Positions 47,701 to 58,965 of a stretch of 64,000 bases of DNA are shown piece after piece. Location of the stretch: contig NC_045144.1 of assembly GCF_008831285.2 (NCBI RefSeq), forward strand, positions 23,515,716-23,579,715, in the 5' to 3' direction. The DNA comes from Nymphaea colorata. Taxonomy: Eukaryota; Streptophyta; Magnoliopsida; Nymphaeales; Nymphaeaceae. The translations under genes were made by a program, and so were the position numbers. Position 1 is the stretch's first letter. The number at the start of each line of letters is the position of its first letter. Below the pieces are notes generated by a model, which worked only from the letters and a program-made list of their open reading frames with translations, was not told where the DNA came from and ran no database searches.

Positions 47701-49625
47701 TTTGCAAAAGAAATAGTTCTCTTCCCATGTTATTTTCCACTTTTTTTACCAGAAAGTTGACAAAATGTTACTGTATAAAGCAGTGGGCTGCATTTGCTTC
47801 GATTCTCTTATTCCCTCATCTTTTACAAGATTTGATCAAACCATACTAACGTAGTCTTTTGCTCATATTCTTTTTAATATTTTTTCTTCTCCAATTAGTT
47901 TTACTGCCTAGTATATCTAAAACCCAATGTGCCAAAAAACAAAAGTGCAAGCCCAAAAACTATAGAGCCTCAAATGCTTAATTCATAGCCCATCCAACTT
48001 GTTGAATTTTATTTAAGCTCAAGATCGAGTAAATCTAATTCCATATTCAACTCCTCCAAAAATATTTTACGGAAATAGTGTTTGAAATGTTACTAGTCCC
48101 ATAAATCAATTTCAGATTGTTGGATGACCAATACCTATTTTTGATGTTTTTTTAGAACCCGCAACAAGATTGTTAGATTTTATTGAAATGAGAACAGTGG
48201 GTGTTGCGAGCATATTTCAAGCTCTATGGTCTTAGGCTCTAGCTTGACAATCAAAAGCTTTTCTGCAAACCTTCTTGGTTGTACTTTAACCTTTGTTAAT
48301 GGGTAGAAAAGGGGACATTCTATAAAACCTTGGAAATGTGTGTGTGTGAGAGAGATAGACGGGAGCATTTTCTTTTGCAGAGTGCAGCTGGAAAGGGGAA
48401 AAAGGTAGGCTTTCCTTTTTTGCATGCTAGTTTGAGAATTACATTGCATTTCAGTATCAGGTAATGCTTTAACAAGTGACAATTAACTTCATCACTATGA
48501 AGGTCATAAAACGTGTGTTGTTGGCAAGTTTTACTGAAAAAACTGAAACTGCTTAACTAGCATAATATTGACAAGCTCATTAGTACCAATTGTAGATGTT
48601 TCAATGAAAAAACCAAAAATGCTTCACTTGAGAGCAGTTCCAATTGGAAAGGCATATCAGTGAAGCGTTTTAAGGGTTCCTCCTAATGTTGGCCTTACAT
48701 AGTCATTCTTTGTTCAAGTCGTGATATTGTTTTTATGTTGATAACATTGATCATGATCGATACTGATAGTGAAAGGTGCGAAACCTAGAAGAATTTAGGA
48801 ATATGGTTGGCCAATTACAAGACATGTTCCAGGCATCATGGGAGGTCGGTGCATAAAACTTTGGCCAGCAAGCCTGTGCTCCTATATTTGAACAACGATT
48901 TTTTTTTTCCATGATAATCATCGATGAACACAACAAAAGGAAGCATGGCTTTTCTTTCCTTTTGCTAACTTTTAATTAGCTTTTTATTTTAGTCTGCAAT
49001 AAGGATGAATACGAAGTCCGTCTTCATTGACTTGTTGATAGCAACTATTGTTTTGTCACTGCATGTTACAGATTCATAAAGAGAAAATCACACTTTTGGA
49101 AACAAGCTTATTATATCCAGGAAGAAGTTTGTTGTCCAAGAAGAACGTAGCACTGTGAATGAATGGCCGAAGCAGAGTCTTGGCAAGGAGAACACCAATG
49201 GAGCAGGCATGGAAGGAGAAGCCATCAAGGAAGCTCTATTGCCAACCATCACCGCATACCAAGCGGTGTTATCCTATATCGAACTCTAATCGTAGTCTGC
49301 AATGTTCAAATGGTGGTGGACTAAACTCATGAACAATCGCAACTAGGTCTCAGTTTCCTAAATAAGTCAAGCAAAAGTTCTTGAAATTAGTTAATAAGTG
49401 TCTCATAGAGGTTACATACATCTTAGAGTTTCCACATATCAAAGGATGGGACACAAAGAGGTCTACCTGTATGTTATATCTCGCTAAGGGATATATATTG
49501 TATATATGAAAAGGGAAAATAGTAAAGGACTCGTGCAGAAAATGGATTCCAGTTTTTTATTATTGTGAACGACTTATTTTCTATAAATAGCAAGTGTGGA
49601 TCCCATTTATTTCATTGCAACCGTT
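44711..49625. other. Intergenic DNA, no gene recognised
   Basis: Scattered short ORFs without domain signatures. 46385-46917 is rich in GAGAGA words with a GA run at 46791-46809, producing Ser/Leu-rich minus ORFs that are compositional artefacts. Around 49000-49290 plus-strand codons give a short hydrophobic leader-like stretch followed by basic sequence, but stops intervene. It stays unassigned. Confidence 0.4.
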
Positions 49626-49907
49626 CACTACAAAAAAGTGAAACCTTACTAGTGGGTAAAACCCGTCAGTATTGGGTAACAAGTTGTAGAATAAGTATTA
49701 CTGACAGATGCCGCGATCCATCATACTAGATTTTGTAAATGAAGCTTTTACTGATGACAAAATTGAGGGTTAGTATAACTTAACTACAACGACAAAACGA
49801 TCCCTTCTATAAATATGTGATACTTATTGACAATGAACTCATATTGTCAGTGAATGCAAGACATCTAACGACGAATAGCACATGTCACAATTAATTTCAT
49901 TATTAAC

Positions 49908-50264
49908 CTAGTCTATCAGTAAACCTTGCAATTTTACTGACGGCACAATCAGTAATGGACTTTCTGCGCATTTCTCATCAAGCACAATTAGTTTTTCTTG
50001 TAAAGTACTAACTTGTTCTTTTAATGCTGCATTTCTTGCTCCAAGTGTGCATTCCATTTGATTCATTGTAAACTTTTTGAAAAAAAAAGGAAGACTTACA
50101 GTTAGTGCTACAAGTTTTGTACCAATGATGAACAAGACAATCAATGGTGCAAATTTTTCGTCACAATTGGCTAAAGTTGATTTGTCCTCTGTTTCTACTT
50201 CAGTGACACAAAGTGTAAACTTTGGTAATGAAATGGTCGCACATGTGTTTAGTAGTGCAAGCAT
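49908..50264 (-). pseudogene. CACTA (En/Spm, Ptta-type) transposase C-terminal fragment
   Basis: An open minus frame of 118 codons. It contains a heptad-like MECTLGARNAALKEQVSTLQ stretch followed by EKLIVLDEK, typical of the coiled-coil tail of plant En/Spm transposases (Ptta family). It sits inside CACTA-like termini, which supports the assignment. The catalytic domain is absent. Confidence 0.45.
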
Positions 50265-50429
50265 TTGTGCTATAGGAAACTATGAGTGGTGAAAGCTGTT
50301 GTCGCAAATTAGTTATCAATGATGCACAATAATTTTGCCAAATTTTCTGTTAGTGGCACATGTGTTTTGTCCTTGAAGATCTTTAGTGGCTCATATTTTG
50401 AGCCATTAAATGTCATGTCTTTTGTAGTG

Positions 50430-50466
50430 TGGTTTTGTTAATGCATATGAGTTATCCGACCAACCC
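50430..50466. other. Short spacer between a CACTA-like end and the Harbinger element
   Basis: About 37 bp left of the TTA duplication. Its continuation right of the Harbinger element starts at 54229. Confidence 0.5.
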
Positions 50467-50469
50467 TTA
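50467..50469. repeat. TTA target duplication, left
   Basis: TTA immediately before the element start CGGCCTCTTTGG; matches 54226-54228. PIF/Harbinger elements duplicate the trinucleotide TWA. Confidence 0.85.
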
Positions 50470-50600
50470 CGGCCTCTTTGGTTGGAGGGAAAGGGAGGGA
50501 AAGGGAGAAAGTGTGTTTGGCTGCGATTGGAGGGAAAGGAAAGGAAGGGAAAGGAAAGGATAGAGTAGTGTAAATCCAATCCCTCCAAAATTGGAGGGAC
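50470..50600. repeat. Left TIR and subterminal GGGAAAGG repeats
   Basis: The terminal 35 bp mirror the right TIR with about two mismatches. Purine-rich GGAAAGGAAAGG repeats continue inward and resume near 50600-50640. Confidence 0.85.
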
Positions 50601-51599
50601 TTTGAAGGAAAGGAAGAGGAGGAGTTATAGCCACGTCATGTTGAAGAAGAAACAGAAGAAGAAGGCCCCACGTGAAGAAGAAATGGAAGAAGAAGGCAAG
50701 CAAGGAACAGGGCGGAAGAGCGAAGGAGAAAAAAAAAACAAAGAAGAAGAAGAAGAAACAAAAGAAGAAGGCCTCAAGCAAGGAAGGCCTCACATCCTGC
50801 TGCAAGGAAGGTACATTTTTCTTCCATCACCCGCTGCGTCTCTCTCTCTCTCTTCTTCCTCTTCTTCCATTTTCTCTTCTTCTTCTTCTTTGTTTGTTCT
50901 TGTTTTTTTTTGTTATACGCTTGTAACATCTGAATAACTTTCATTGACCAGGTTCTGAATATTGGTATAAAGGTAGAGTGGGTAGTTTATGATCAACTGA
51001 ATCAAGTACAGTTGCAATACTGTTGCCTCCTTCCTCTCCAAGAGAAAGAGGGCACACTGCTGCGATATCCTGTTCCAACACCACTGCGACACCCTATTCC
51101 AACGTCCGTCTGAAACAAGGTGAGTTTTTTGCTGCCTTTTTCTGTTTTCGGTGGTTGTGGTTTTTCTGATTTTGGTTGCTGCGTTTTTTTTATTTTTGTT
51201 GCTGCCCACTTTGTCGCATGATCCACCTTTTTCAGTTTTACTATTGAAAGATGTAAATTCAACTTGCAAAAGACAAACTACATAATGATTCTGTCGATTT
51301 TCAGTTTTCTGTAACTTTCTCAATTCAAATTCACGTGGTTCATACCATAAACAAGGAAAAAAATTAATTAAAAGCAAGTCTGTACTCACCATATTGAAGA
51401 CAACTGGTCCATCTATAAAAATGGGCCTGTAACATCACAAATTTGAGATAGACAATTACAACTGTCTGGAACAGCAATAATGCTTCTAAACAATGGCTGG
51501 ATCATAGCATTTCTCATTTTTTTGGTTGTAATAGGCAATAAATTTAGTTTTTATGCTTCATAATATGTCAATATTGCATTAACACTGAATCGTATTCCA

Positions 51600-52370
51600 T
51601 AATTGTGTTGGTGCAATTGATGGAACACATGTTCGTGTTAAAGTATCTTTAGAGGATGCATCGAGATACCGTGGTAGAAAAAACTGGCCAACTCAAAATA
51701 TGTTGGCTGCTTGTTCTTTTGATATGAAATTTACATATTTATTAGCAGGTTAGGAAGGAACTACTTCTGATTTGAGAATCATAAAAAATGCATTAACGAG
51801 AAAAAACAAACTAAAAATTCATGAAGGTAATTGTAATTAAAAGCATGTATAATTTAATAATTTTTTGAAATATGAACTTAACATGTGATTGTGTTTATTT
51901 TTTAGGTAAATATTATCTTGTCGATGCTGGTTTTCCATTAAAGGGTGCACTTATCACACCCTTTAGGGGTGTGATATATCACTTGAAAGAATACTCCAAG
52001 CGATGCCTGCAGAATGAAAAAGAGTTGTTTAATCTTCGGCATGCTTCTCTGTGAAATGTCATTGAAAGATCATTTGGTGTCTTGAAAAAAAGATTCCCAA
52101 TTATCGCTAGTTTGACAGAACCAGACTATTTGTGCAATACACAATTGGAAATCATTTTAGTATGATGTATATTGCACAACTTTCTCATGGGTGTCGATCC
52201 AGATGGTAGCATTATTGGAGATGTTGATGCAGAACTTATGAATCAACCTAGTGAAAATTATTCGGTTCAAGTTGAAGTAGATGAAGAGTATAAGGTTGGA
52301 GAATTCACACGAAAAAACATTTCTTCGACTATGTGGCAAAACTATCAACTTCAAACTTCAATAAATTGAA
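51600..52370 (+). pseudogene. PIF/Harbinger DDE transposase, broken
   Basis: Plus-strand blocks are NCVGAIDGTHVRVKV (first Asp), YRGRKNWPTQNMLAACSFDM, EGTTSDLRI, then after an intron (about 51825-51905) KYYLVDAGFPLKGALITPFR (second Asp in VDAGF), NLRHASL, NVIERSFGVLKKRFPI (catalytic Glu) and CILHNFLMG. Order and spacing match HARBI1-like nucleases. Three in-frame stops break it: TAG at 51751 where Trp of 'GWEG' is expected, TGA at 52052 (Arg expected) and TGA at 52163. The two TGAs fit CGA-to-TGA change and the TAG a TGG-to-TAG change, as expected from cytosine methylation decay. The N-terminal part (before 51600) was not found. The tail 52172-52369 is open. Confidence 0.88.
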
Positions 52371-52536
52371 TAATAGTGTATATGAGACATGTTGACTTTT
52401 TTTTCATATGTTATTTGTCATTGTAGACGTTCATTGAATTTAATTACTTGATCTTTTATTATTACACGTGATTTTTTCTTTTCATTATGAATGTTGTTCC
52501 TAAATTTGTTTTATTGATGTATTTAGCTAATAACAA

Positions 52537-53554
52537 TGAAGAAGAATCAAATATATACACACGAAGGAGAGGCTGATAAGATACAATGGAGCCAATCTAT
52601 GGATGATGTGTTTATTGATGCATTACTGCTTCAACAAATAATATGTAATCGAGTGAATGACACTTTTACTACAACTGCATATGTAACATTGTGACGGAAA
52701 TGAATGATAAGTTGGGTAAAATGCTCACCAAGGATCACATAAAAAATCGAATGAAAACGTTCAAGTTTAATTTCAATAGTTGTTATGACATCTTTAAAAG
52801 TAATTTGAGTGGATTTAGCATTGATTCAAGGACAAATATGTGGACTGTTGAACCCGAAGTATGGAAGCCACTAATAGAGGTACCTAAATTTCTTTTTAGC
52901 AATTTAATATTATTTTTTTATAATTTACTTTTAATGTTAAATATGAGTTTCTTTGACGTTGTTATCCTTTTTTTTGTGTTTTTTACAGCAAATCCAATGG
53001 CAAAAAAGTGGATGACGGCACCTGTTCCAAACTATGAGAAGCTAGTAAATTTATTTGGTAATGATTAAGCAACAAGGGAAGGATCGACGACAGCAAATGA
53101 AAAGCGCAACTGAATGACTTTAGCGTGTGAGAGTGCTGGCGAGACAATCCAGCTTATTGATGAAATGGTTTCTTAGAATCAGGTAGTATTAGAACCATTT
53201 ATCAACCTACGAGACGAGTGTGAAGTACAAGTTGAGCCCAACACAGGTTCATCATTAAAGCGTAAAAGGAGAAGAAGTGCGAATGAAGATCACTTAAAAG
53301 AAATTGAAATAATGAAAGATGCCTTTGAGAAAGTTGCTAATGAAATTGAAAAAAAGTGATGTCGTACCAGAGCCGAGACAGTCAAATAAATATTATAAAG
53401 AAGACATATTTCCTGCATTTGAAGTTATTGGTCTTAAAGAAGAGTTACAAAGCAATGCATATCTTTATCTTACTGATGATAAAGATAGGATGGAAACATT
53501 TTTTGTTTGTCCTTTTTCTAAGCGAAAGAATGTTTTATCTAGGATGCTAAGCTG
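52537..53554 (+). pseudogene. Harbinger second ORF: Myb/SANT-like DNA-binding protein, broken
   Basis: It starts MKKNQIYTHEGEADKIQWSQ and continues with the SANT-like block (MDDVFIDALLLQQ, NRVNDTFTTTAYV). A frameshift at about 52685 moves it to the frame giving VTEMNDKLGKMLTKDHIKNR and MKTFKFNF, then MWTVEPEVWKPLIE. An intron follows (GT at 52880, AG at 52987-52988), then PMAKKWMTAPVPNYEKLVNL. A stop follows LFGND. The C-terminal part is in another frame (53319-53554): IFPAFEVIGLKEELQ and ETFFVCPFSKRKNVL, matching the Myb/SANT-like partner that helps Harbinger transposase bind DNA. Spliced as drawn, the intron also costs the frame. Confidence 0.82.
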
Positions 53555-53765
53555 AGCTGGAATTATTGAATGTTATTTTTTATTTTGCTATGTGATTTTT
53601 TTATCTTTAGACAACTATTTTGTTTACCAACATTTTGTTTGATTGATCTAAAGTTATTACTTAAGAGAATATTTCCCTGTTGTTCTGATGTTTTCACTCT
53701 CTTTTTATGTAAGTTTTTTATGGCTATTGGTGACTATCTCACGTTAAAACCTCTCTCTCACGAAT

Positions 53766-53827
<62 letters not shown>

Positions 53828-53860
53828 TCCAAAGACCTCTCTCTCTCTCTCTATACCTGG
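53766..53860. repeat. CA-TA-GA-CT compound microsatellite
   Basis: Consecutive runs of CA, TA and GA (53766-53826), then CT at 53837-53851. Located downstream of ORF1 within the Harbinger element. Confidence 0.9.
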
Positions 53861-54059
53861 GCTTTCATTTTGGGACAATAGAGTATCCAAGCGTCATTGG
53901 GGTGGGAAACACACGAGCAAGGTGTGGTGGGCATTTTTGTTTTGCTTTTTTCAATCGTGTCTTTTCTGAAACTTCTCATTTTTTTAAACGTTGTTACTGT
54001 TAGGGGTATTATTCTAAAGTATTATGAATTCTATCCTTTTTTTCCTTTAAGTAGTCCAA

Positions 54060-54225
54060 ACAAACATGATTTTAGTCTCATTTCCTTTCCTTTCTATCCA
54101 AACAAGGTTTTTAATCACCTCTTTCTTTTCATTTCCATTCCATTCCTTTACCTTCCCTTTCTCTTCCCTTCCCTTTCCTTTCCCTCCCTTCCTTTCCCTC
54201 CCTTTCCCTCCAACCAAACAGGGCG
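54060..54225. repeat. Right TIR and subterminal CCTTTCCC repeats
   Basis: Pyrimidine-rich TTCCCTTTCC repeats followed by the TIR ending CCAACCAAACAGGGCG. Mirror of 50470-50600. Confidence 0.85.
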
Positions 54226-54228
54226 TTA
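54226..54228. repeat. TTA target duplication, right
   Basis: Matches 50467-50469 and marks the Harbinger right border. Confidence 0.85.
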
Positions 54229-55077
54229 GGAGGGCAACAATTTTGGATGAGGTAGTTTGGAGAGATGCCAATTGAGAATTTTTACTTCTACTGCTGCATC
54301 ACCTCAATGATAATTAAGTCCGTACTTCAAATATAATTTAGAGATGATTATTTCTCTTTTGTTTTCAACACGAGAAAACTGCACTTAAGGTGCGAGACTT
54401 AGTCACACCCTAAATAGGGAAAACCCTCTCACTAATACTTGAAGGAGGTGCTACTATTTAATTGTTTTAATTTTGCATGATGATACTGCCTCGATGACCC
54501 ATTTCTATCTTCTTTTTATTATAATCTGGATCTCAATTTCGGTTCTACAACATAAACTAGGGCAAAGTGGTATATTTTTTTATAACTTGGATCCAGTCCA
54601 TGGTTTCTTTCCGGATACAATAGTATATATTGAAGATAATTTGGGTCCATGATAAAAGTGTAATACTATTGATGGATTTTAACATAAATATGGTAGTAAG
54701 AGCGATATGATAAGAAAAACTTTGCTTTAAGTTGATCATTTTTTTTAGTTTTAAATATGTTACTTTAATTTTTCATTTATTTAACTTCCTTATTACATGA
54801 AAATTTTAAGCCTTCATTATTATGTATTTCACCTTTTTTCATGTATTTTTGTAAATGTTATTTGTTATTAAAATTACATACAATGCAAGTCTTTTTTTTT
54901 TTCAATGTACAGCGAACATGTGAAAGTTTTGGACAATCGGCAAGCAAATATGTGTGTCAATGATAAACACGACAATCAGTGACGAATGGTTTTGTCATTG
55001 ATAGCCAGGTGTTGACGTTAGTAACAGCTTTTAGTTTCTCATTTGTTGTGCTCCTAACTGTTATTTCTCTTGTAGTG
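54229..55077. other. CACTA-like right portion, non-coding
   Basis: AT-rich sequence without ORFs of note. The last 150 bp hold CACTA subterminal-style words and end in CTTGTAGTG at 55077, exactly where similarity to copy A resumes. Confidence 0.45.
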
Positions 55078-55332
55078 AGTTCTGAAATTTAATAAAATAG
55101 GACACAGGGAAAGTCATGAGCTTTGCTAATCAAGCAAGCAGCACATATTGATTTCTTCTCTAATGGAGAAAGGTGGGGAAATGCTTGTTAAAAGATACTG
55201 GTGACCAATGGTAGCAATATATAGTATTTTCTCTAGTAAGTAGAGATAAGAGTCACGAATATTACTTGCCCTCTTTCTCCTCCAGATCACCACATGCAAC
55301 CCTGACAATTAACGGAAAATTAAACTGTACCA

Positions 55333-55994
55333 TTAATATACCTTATTTTTGGGTGGATACATAAAACAATAACATACTTTAACTATTGCCAAATGTCCTT
55401 GGATCATTTGGTAGCATGATATTTTGTAAGCGTTCCACAAATCTGCCTCTGTTTGTGCTCTGGAAAACACTTGACTACCTATGACTAATCGTCGGAACAA
55501 CATGATGACAAGGCCAAAGTCGAGATGTCCATTCTCACTATCAGTCTTCATTAGATAATTACGGTCAAGGATACTATAGATTAACAGGAAGTTTTTTGTA
55601 GTTGACTTGTCATCAGCAACCTATCCATTCAACAAAGTGGCCGTGTTCGTTAAGTAACTAGCAAATGTTAATTTTATTCCTCCCATCTTAACTATTGCGT
55701 GAAGACCTCCTCTACTAAATAAACTCAATTCAAATTTCTTCATTTATCTATTCCTACCTACCATGGTATGACTGGAATAATTTTATTGAAGATACGATCT
55801 GCATCTTTGCTCCTGTAGTTATTATTTATAAAAAACAATACAATCACTGCACCTTCATGCAAGTCTGACTTGTAGAAGATCTCCATATAGTCAACTAACT
55901 CTTCTTCATGAGCAAGCGAGAGATGACGATCATAAAGTTCTTCAACAATTAAAATCAGTTTCGCTCTAATGGAAATCAATGTCCAAAAGGCCAA
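55333..55994 (-). pseudogene. Possible cytochrome P450 relic, copy B
   Basis: The minus frame 55994-55758 reads LISIRAKLILIVEELYDRHL then a HEEELVDYMEIFYKSDL block, similar to the P450 region before the I helix. The frame 55551-55333 reads SENGHLDFGLVIMLFRR then G and FSRAQ, which can be laid over the P450 'F.L.PFGSGRR.CPG..FA.Q' heme region, but the ligand Cys and the FGSG core are missing. A TNTATLLNG word between them resembles 'IPANTxLLVN'. Each similarity is weak; together and in order they make a dead P450 plausible. Confidence 0.3.
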
Positions 55995-56039
55995 ATATTT
56001 TGGTAGCTGGCAGGCATCCAGGCTGTACAGTCAACCCAC

Positions 56040-56530
56040 TGCACTAATGTGCCATCACGAGTTATGCATGCCGTGCACCCTTTTGTATAGTCTGTGGTGA
56101 GCGCAGAAATTTTGGGCTAAGGGGCGCCACTAAATATAAAAGCTTCACATCTTAAAGGGTAGTGCTATATATATAAATGAGCATATTTTTTTAAATATCA
56201 ATATGAAAATAAAGTGATTTTGTGAAGAAACGATGAAGGGAAATGAGAAATCACAGACAAAAACCAAAACAGAGAGATAGAATAAAAGAAGGTCAAGCTA
56301 GTGTTCGAAACAAGCAACAACATGCGGCAAATATATTTACAAAACCAAATAATCTTTTAAATAAATTATCTGACTGGCTCCACACCAAATTTAGAGCCCG
56401 CTGTCCACCTTTACTTATAAGAGCAGGTTTGACACCTTGATTTCCTACAATATCATACAAAGTTATCACTATATACAGTTAGAATTGGTAATGTATAGAT
56501 GACATGTTCCTTTGACTTGCTTGTTTTGCT
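56040..56530. other. Copy-B stretch without counterpart in A
   Basis: It includes a GGGGCGCCACTAAATATAAA word near 56120 and a 65-codon plus ORF (56243-56440) with no recognised domain. Probably a small unrelated insertion. No TSD found. Confidence 0.35.
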
Positions 56531-56961
56531 TTACTGCTGCAGTTTTCTAGAATTGCGCATTCTACTTTAGCAGCAGTATGGAATTCAGTAAGTCGTTCTT
56601 CTCGACCGGATGATTAAAAAAATCTACCATTATCAATACTCTTTCCTAAATTTGAATGCGACACCTAGACGATGGACTATGGCTCCAGGGATTAGTTGGA
56701 GGCCGATAATCGGAGAACAAGCAATTTGCCAAACTTGTAGAGATTTCCAACAAGAGGAGAAGAGCTGGCGACTTTCACAGAGACAAAAATCAGACCATTT
56801 AAGTTCTTGCAAAAATGGTTTTAAAAATGATGTGAATATTCTACAATGTTTGTAGATACCAATTCAACATAAAACATATATTTATTCAAGTTGTTTAAAA
56901 AGAACACTTGTTTTTTCATGGATTTTTTCTACCAGTCTCATTTTCTAATAGTTGGAATAGA

Positions 56962-57007
56962 GTCTCTCTCTCTCTCTCTCATACTCTCTCTCTCTCTCTC
57001 TCTCTCT
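56962..57007. repeat. CT microsatellite
   Basis: CT run with one CATA interruption; expanded compared with the copy A equivalent near 20665. Confidence 0.9.
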
Positions 57008-57742
57008 ATCACCCCTGCCATGCTGATCCTACCTTCCTCCTTATCTGTAGAAATCGTGGTGTATCAGTTCAAGGAATGCATGGCATCCTCCATTTTATAT
57101 GATGTATGCTTGATTTTTAGTAACATATGGGGGAATGGTAACCTATTAAAAGAGTTAAGAGTATGATTTGCAGATGCAATCGCTCTTCCAGGTTCAACGC
57201 TTTGTTGGACTTGTGTTAATATTATTTTCCTTTATCTCTCCTTCGAATGGTTTCAGAAGAGGGGGTCGGGAGCGGGGGAGGTAATGAAGAGGAATCAAAG
57301 AGGTACGAGGGAGAAAGGTGAGAGGACTCAATGACAACGTAATCTTTTAAAAATTAATTCTACATTCAACAAAGATGTAGGCAAGAAACATTAGGGTTGT
57401 TGGAGTTCTGAAAATCAATGGCATTAACTTTTACTATTCTTTCGTACGACCGATTTTCCATACTTTTCAAACCAAAGAGAAAAAAACCTGTTTTTTGCTC
57501 CATGCATCTCATTCAGTACTATAAGAACATCCAAAAGTGTGATCTCGTTGGCTGGTAAGAATATTGTAGCTTGAATTGCAAGAAAGCTGCATCAGGTAAG
57601 GGAGGAAATTATTGAAGTGTTCTTTTATATCTGCGGCCAACGTTATGAGTCCTGTGTTGAAATAAACAACTTAAGATGAGGACAGCCACTGTTAAATCTA
57701 TGTTAGTTAAACAGGTAAAGAATAAGGAGGCAAGATTAATAC

Positions 57743-57743
<1 letters not shown>

Positions 57744-57795
<52 letters not shown>
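57744..57795. repeat. TA microsatellite at the copy B deletion joint
   Basis: TA run corresponding to 24790-24823 of LPR intron 1 in copy A. The roughly 3.6-kb loss of promoter and exon 1 ends just upstream of it. Confidence 0.85.
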
Positions 57796-57798
<3 letters not shown>

Positions 57799-58965
57799 AG
57801 ACAAAATCCACCCACTTTCTGAATGCATGGATGTTTGTATACCGTGCAAAGTACATTTTACGTGTATTATCAAAGAAAATGTTTTTAAAAAACAAAAATT
57901 ATACAACTTCTGGTTAAAATTTCATATATAATACTCATGTCATTTTTCATGAAACTAGTCTTGAAAATAAATGTCTACTAAATCCTGCTTATAGACCGAA
58001 CATCTAAAAAAATTTCAAATATAATCCCCAGTCTGGTTGCTTACGAGTAGAACTTGACAGGTGCCTAAAGCTGTTGCTTTTGTGGAGATCAAGTGCATGA
58101 GTTTAATTAAAATCACGAACAAGTATGGAACGAAAAATAATTTGGAAATCTCAACACCACAAATTAAGTAAAATAGTTTTTAAAATGTCCTACTTTAGTG
58201 ATGTGATCAGCTCCTGATGGAGTATATTTTGCTCATGAATTGCATGGTAAAACTCTCATGTCAAAGCCTTCTTCTTTTCCCCATTGAAGAAATGGAGAAC
58301 GTATGGCTAAAGTTAAAATACCCCAAAAATATTGAACCTAATTAGGAGCAATCCTTTTTCATAAAAAGTTGTCCTCAAGCTACTGCCCTTATTATAATGT
58401 TGTCTCTTAGTATCTTAAACGCTAGATGGTTATGAACATTCATTTTCAATTCCCCATTTTTCCCCAGTATTGGAAAGATGGAGTATTTTGGCACGGCACT
58501 CTATAAGATCATATATACTAAGAGATTTACATAAGTAAATTGGAATGTTTTCGGTTGGTCTTAGTTGTCATTCATATTAAAAGCTCCAGCCATTCAAGTG
58601 TCGGTTCGTCTAATTGTGCTCCAGCCAAATTTTGGCTTGAGCTTAACCAAGTTGAGTTCGAGCTTCTTAAGCTGGAGCTAAACCAAACTCAAACCAGTCA
58701 ATGCAAGATCGACTTAGGCTCGAGTTGTGGCTTAAGGAGCTCCAGCAGAATTCAAGCTGGCCTACCTTGGCTGGTGAACAGCCCCCAACGGTTGGCCATC
58801 TTCAATATCAAGGTCTTGTGTCCCAAACATACCACAACGGTTGGTCCTGAGTGGATAGAGCCCCAGCTCTTTTTTGCTGTGCACAATGCACGATAATGGT
58901 TCAATAATAAAAATAAAAATACTCCTCTCCATTGATCCTTCTAACTTTTATAAATTCTTGAGCAG

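Larger units (their letters stand above)
50470..54225 (+). mobile_element. Full-length PIF/Harbinger element, 3756 bp, inactive
   Basis: The left end CGGCCTCTTTGGTTGGAGGG followed by AAAGGGAGGGAAAGG mirrors the right end, which in reverse complement reads CGCCCTGTTTGGTTGGAGGG followed by AAAGGGAGGGAAAGG. Both are flanked by TTA. Inside, on plus, lie a DDE transposase gene (51600-52370) and a Myb/SANT-like gene (52537-53554), the standard two-gene layout of the superfamily. Both are broken. GGAAAGG-rich subterminal stretches extend the TIRs to over 100 bp on each side. The element is inserted between CACTA-like ends. Confidence 0.92.
49626..55077. mobile_element. CACTA-type termini enclosing a nested Harbinger element
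   Basis: The left terminus CACTACAAAAAAGTG at 49626 faces TTTCTCTTGTAGTG ending at 55077. A third terminus of the same kind, GTCTTTTGTAGTG, ends at 50429. Subterminal regions carry repeated CACTA-family words: ACTGACAG, TCAGTAA and ACTGACGG on the left, CAGTGACGAATGG and ACGTTAGTAAC near the right. The flanking triplets GTT (left) and AGT (right) do not match, nor does TGG after 50429, so which ends belong together is unresolved. Two truncated elements, or one with a worn duplication, are both possible. Confidence 0.5.

Noticed and set aside
49000-49330. Leader-like hydrophobic stretch followed by basic residues, considered as a secreted peptide gene
   Set aside because: A stop follows directly after the leader and frames cannot be joined by plausible splice sites.
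50602-50937. Lys/Glu-rich ORFs on plus and Phe/Leu/Ser-rich ORFs on minus
   Set aside because: They follow purine-rich subterminal repeats of the Harbinger element and have no domain; overlapping frames are all open for compositional reasons.
54047-54275. ORFs of Ser/Phe/Pro or Lys/Gly/Glu composition
   Set aside because: Artefacts of the CCTTTCCC subterminal repeats at the Harbinger right end.
56243-56440. 65-codon plus ORF
   Set aside because: No domain, no homologous region in copy A and no gene context.
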